Below, piece by piece: positions 61,677-64,000 of a stretch of DNA of 64,000 nucleotides. Under the pieces are notes generated by a model, which searched no databases, was not told where the DNA came from, and worked only from the letters and a program-made list of their open reading frames with translations. Position 1 is the first letter of the stretch, and each line of letters opens with the position of its first letter. The position numbers were made by a program, and so were the translations under genes. This DNA is from Phaseolus vulgaris. Taxonomy: Eukaryota > Streptophyta > Magnoliopsida > Fabales > Fabaceae. The DNA lies in contig NC_023749.2 in the NCBI RefSeq assembly GCF_000499845.2, forward strand, positions 4,559,030 to 4,623,029, read 5' to 3'.

Positions 61677-63536
61677 ATGGCTAACCCTTCTGGGAATCAC
61701 GAAGAAGAGCAGACAACCCATGTTGCGTCGTCGTTCAACGGGAATTTGGCAGCCGAGACTTTGCCCACCGCGCTCGCCATGAAGCACAACTCTGGCATCG
61801 CCCTCGATTGGACCCCTCAAGAACAAACCGTTCTCGAAGAAGGACTCTCTCTGTATGATACCAATTCTTCTTTTCTTTTCTATTTTGTGAATTGATTGTT
61901 GCTTTGTTGTTTCAGCTTTTACTTTTTTGTTATTTTTTATGTCCAAAGCGTTTTCTTCTGTGGGGCTATACATGGTTTTTTGAAATTGAAAGTGTGTCTT
62001 TATTAATGTTTTGATGTTATTGATAAATAACTTTTTATCTGTATGTTTATTTGATATTGGGGTAGGCTCTGATAAGCAGTTCCATTTGAATCTGTTGAGA
62101 ACAATTCTGTGTTAAACTTTAGTACGAGAGAGACAGAGGAAACTATGTGTGTGATGGTGTCTTTGTATTTTCTTTTTCTGACTAAATACACTTGCTGTCC
62201 TTCATCTTTCTTTTTTTGGTTTTAGTTCAATCTCCATGTTTAAAAGGTTCATCTGGATCTCTTGTGTCTTTGTCAGAACCAATTAATACTTTCGTCGATT
62301 ATTTTTTTAATTAACAATGCTAATTATGGCAAACATAACAAACACTTATTTCACATGACATTTCTCACAGTTTATCAGGTCATATGTTACCAAATTTACC
62401 AAGTTAGTATGGTAGAACAGAAACACTTTAAGGGAACCAGAATGAAACAAAAACACTTAAGAGCCTAAAAGTTTCTTTTAACCTATATTTCACCTTTCTT
62501 TCTTTTTTAAGTATTTTTGTGACCTTGTAATGTTGTGGATTGGTTGTTGCAGTTTGAAATCAAATATTTTTATTACATGTATTTACTTTAATGTGTAAGC
62601 AGATAATCTTGAATTGTGTTCTGTGCTGATTCTGTGATTTCATTGTTATGTTGTTTGCTTTTTAACATCTTACCCTTGACTAGTAAGTGTGTTTGATAAG
62701 TTCTATAGCCCGTCATTTTTTAAAGAAAAGACAATTTCTTTTTTACTTGTAGGTTTGCTTCTGAACCTAATCTCACTCGCTATGCAAAGATAGCAATAAA
62801 TCTGAATAACAAGACAGTCCGGGATGTAGCACTGAGGGTCAGGTGGATGAATGTAAGCTACATACCTGTTGTTGTCACAACACAAGTTGTTTATGTCACT
62901 ATGAATGCCTTAACCTGTTTTCAGCTTAGATAGGGTTCTTATTGAAATTTGTGTGTCAGAGATGATACATAGTACTATTTTCTTTCATTATGCTTATTAC
63001 TGTCTTAAGGTTAAAGAATCATCTTACCTTCTGAAAGCAAAGGATAATTTATGAAGTTTCCACAATTAGAATGATTCTGGACAGTTACATAGCTTTTGCA
63101 AGTTGCAACACTCTCACTCTTAATGAAAAATAAAACAAGATGAGATTGTTTTAGGCTTAGCTTCTGCACACTCTGATTAAAATGAAGACAAATTCTCAGA
63201 GGCAGAGCCTGGTTTGTTATTGATTGCTCCTCTTCTTGGCCACTTATCTTAAGCAAACATTATTTTCTTTCCTTTTGGAGCTATCGTTATAACTCAAAGT
63301 TGTTGTATGCACCTGCAGGAGTTAAATTTACAATTTAATCAGCATATAGATCCAATAATCTACCACAAATATTCAATAAATATATATTTTATAAAAAGTT
63401 TCAAACAAGTTCCAAATTTCTTTAAATTGGTTACTTTCTCTGATTAATGACATGTGTGGCTTGCATTTTTGTACAGAAAAAAGAAAATTGCAAGAGAAGG
63501 AAAGATGATTTTTCAAGGAAAACTAAAGATAAAAAG
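61677..63536 (+). CDS. DUF3755 / SANT-like protein, 5' part (gene runs off the window)
   Basis: Three exons are visible: 61677-61852, 62753-62852 and 63477-63536, giving the first 112 residues with phases closed; the donor at 63537 (GTATGG) shows the gene goes on beyond 64000. After a polar N-terminus it has NSGIALDWTPQEQTVLEEGL, then FASEPNLTRYAKIAINL and KTVRDVALRVRWMNKKE. Tryptophans at helix positions and spacing resemble a SANT/Myb-like module, which matches the plant DUF3755 family. The basic run CKRRKDDFSRKTKDKK could be a nuclear signal. Its molecular role is not established, so only a chromatin- or DNA-linked function can be guessed. From memory, Arabidopsis has such a gene next to PEX13. 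The first intron is 900 bp and the second 624 bp; neither holds an obvious RNA gene. Confidence 0.85.
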
Positions 63537-63879
63537 GTATGGCTTACATTTATTTGATATCATGTATGTATGATTTGAATAGGTGTTTTGTGTTCTCACT
63601 TTGTGCATACCAGAGTAGATATATATATGCCTTTTAACATCTTTCACTGTCATATGCATGCTACAGTATCTTTCTGTTTCTTTTTGTTGTTTTCCTTTGC
63701 ATTTACTCTGGCAACCCATCCCACATTTAACCACACATATTTTCATGAGGGAAATATATAATACTACCCTCTCGTATGACTTACTACTTTGAACTGATAA
63801 TAAATATGAAAGCAAATGGTTAACCATTATATGCTGCTAAGGATTATTATAGCGAAATATTGTGATAGAAACTTGGATA

Positions 63880-64000
63880 TTATTGGGTACCTAAGTCCCA
63901 CATCAAGTATATGAGATGTTCAGTCAAGTATTTTAGTGTTTGACTCTCCCCCCTAAGTAGCTATCCTTTGAGGGTGAATTTCTCAAGTGCCTGAGTACTT
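63880..64000 (+). repeat. LTR-like sequence at the window edge
   Basis: ATTGGGTACCTAAGTCCCAC followed by TATATGAGATGTTCAGTCAAG resembles the start of a small legume LTR family. The element, if real, is cut by the window end and sits in an intron of the DUF3755 gene. Confidence 0.3.

Overview
This window is nuclear DNA of a flowering plant. Its genes are split by many introns, the spacers are very AT-rich, and it carries plant-only families (an NLP transcription factor, a thylakoid-lumen FKBP) and plant transposons. Protein and repeat character suggest a eudicot, most likely a legume of the bean/cowpea/soybean group; that assignment is an inference. No bacterial-type operon, CRISPR array, tRNA or rRNA gene was seen.

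Seven host genes could be assembled exon by exon, with every splice phase checked by arithmetic. In order they are: FKBP16-3, a thylakoid-lumen immunophilin (+, 1539-4724); a TBC1D22-like Rab GTPase-activating protein (-, 5302-12909); BMS1, the ribosome-biogenesis GTPase (+, 19834-27596); PEX13, the peroxisomal docking protein (-, 29806-32331); an NLP8/NLP9-type RWP-RK transcription factor (-, 33735-37978); the U11/U12 snRNP 59K protein of the minor spliceosome (-, 55654-59368); and the 5' part of a DUF3755/SANT-like gene (+, 61677 to beyond the window). They share no pathway and look like a housekeeping segment. From memory, Arabidopsis keeps FKBP16-3 near NLP8 on chromosome 2, and PEX13 beside a DUF3755 gene on chromosome 3, so this may be a fragment of an ancestral block later split.

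The spaces between genes hold transposon layers. 16.06-17.71 kb is a long-inverted-repeat DNA transposon carrying a fragment of nuclear ATP synthase delta (AtpD). 41.77-42.06 kb is a foldback element next to a CACTA-like end. 45.4-49.6 kb holds hAT remnants, including two transposase copies joined tail to tail. 50.6-55.4 kb is a young Copia retrotransposon with identical 181-bp LTRs and one frameshift. 59.99-61.15 kb is a hAT-type MITE inserted inside an older copy of the same family.

The most striking gene-level feature is intron 10 of BMS1. It begins ATATCCTTT, ends AC, and has a matching branch site 13 nt before its end: a textbook U12-type AT-AC intron. The same window encodes a core protein of the U11/U12 particle that removes such introns. 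I found no convincing wholly new system; the transposon structures and the splicing and upstream-ORF features are the best leads.
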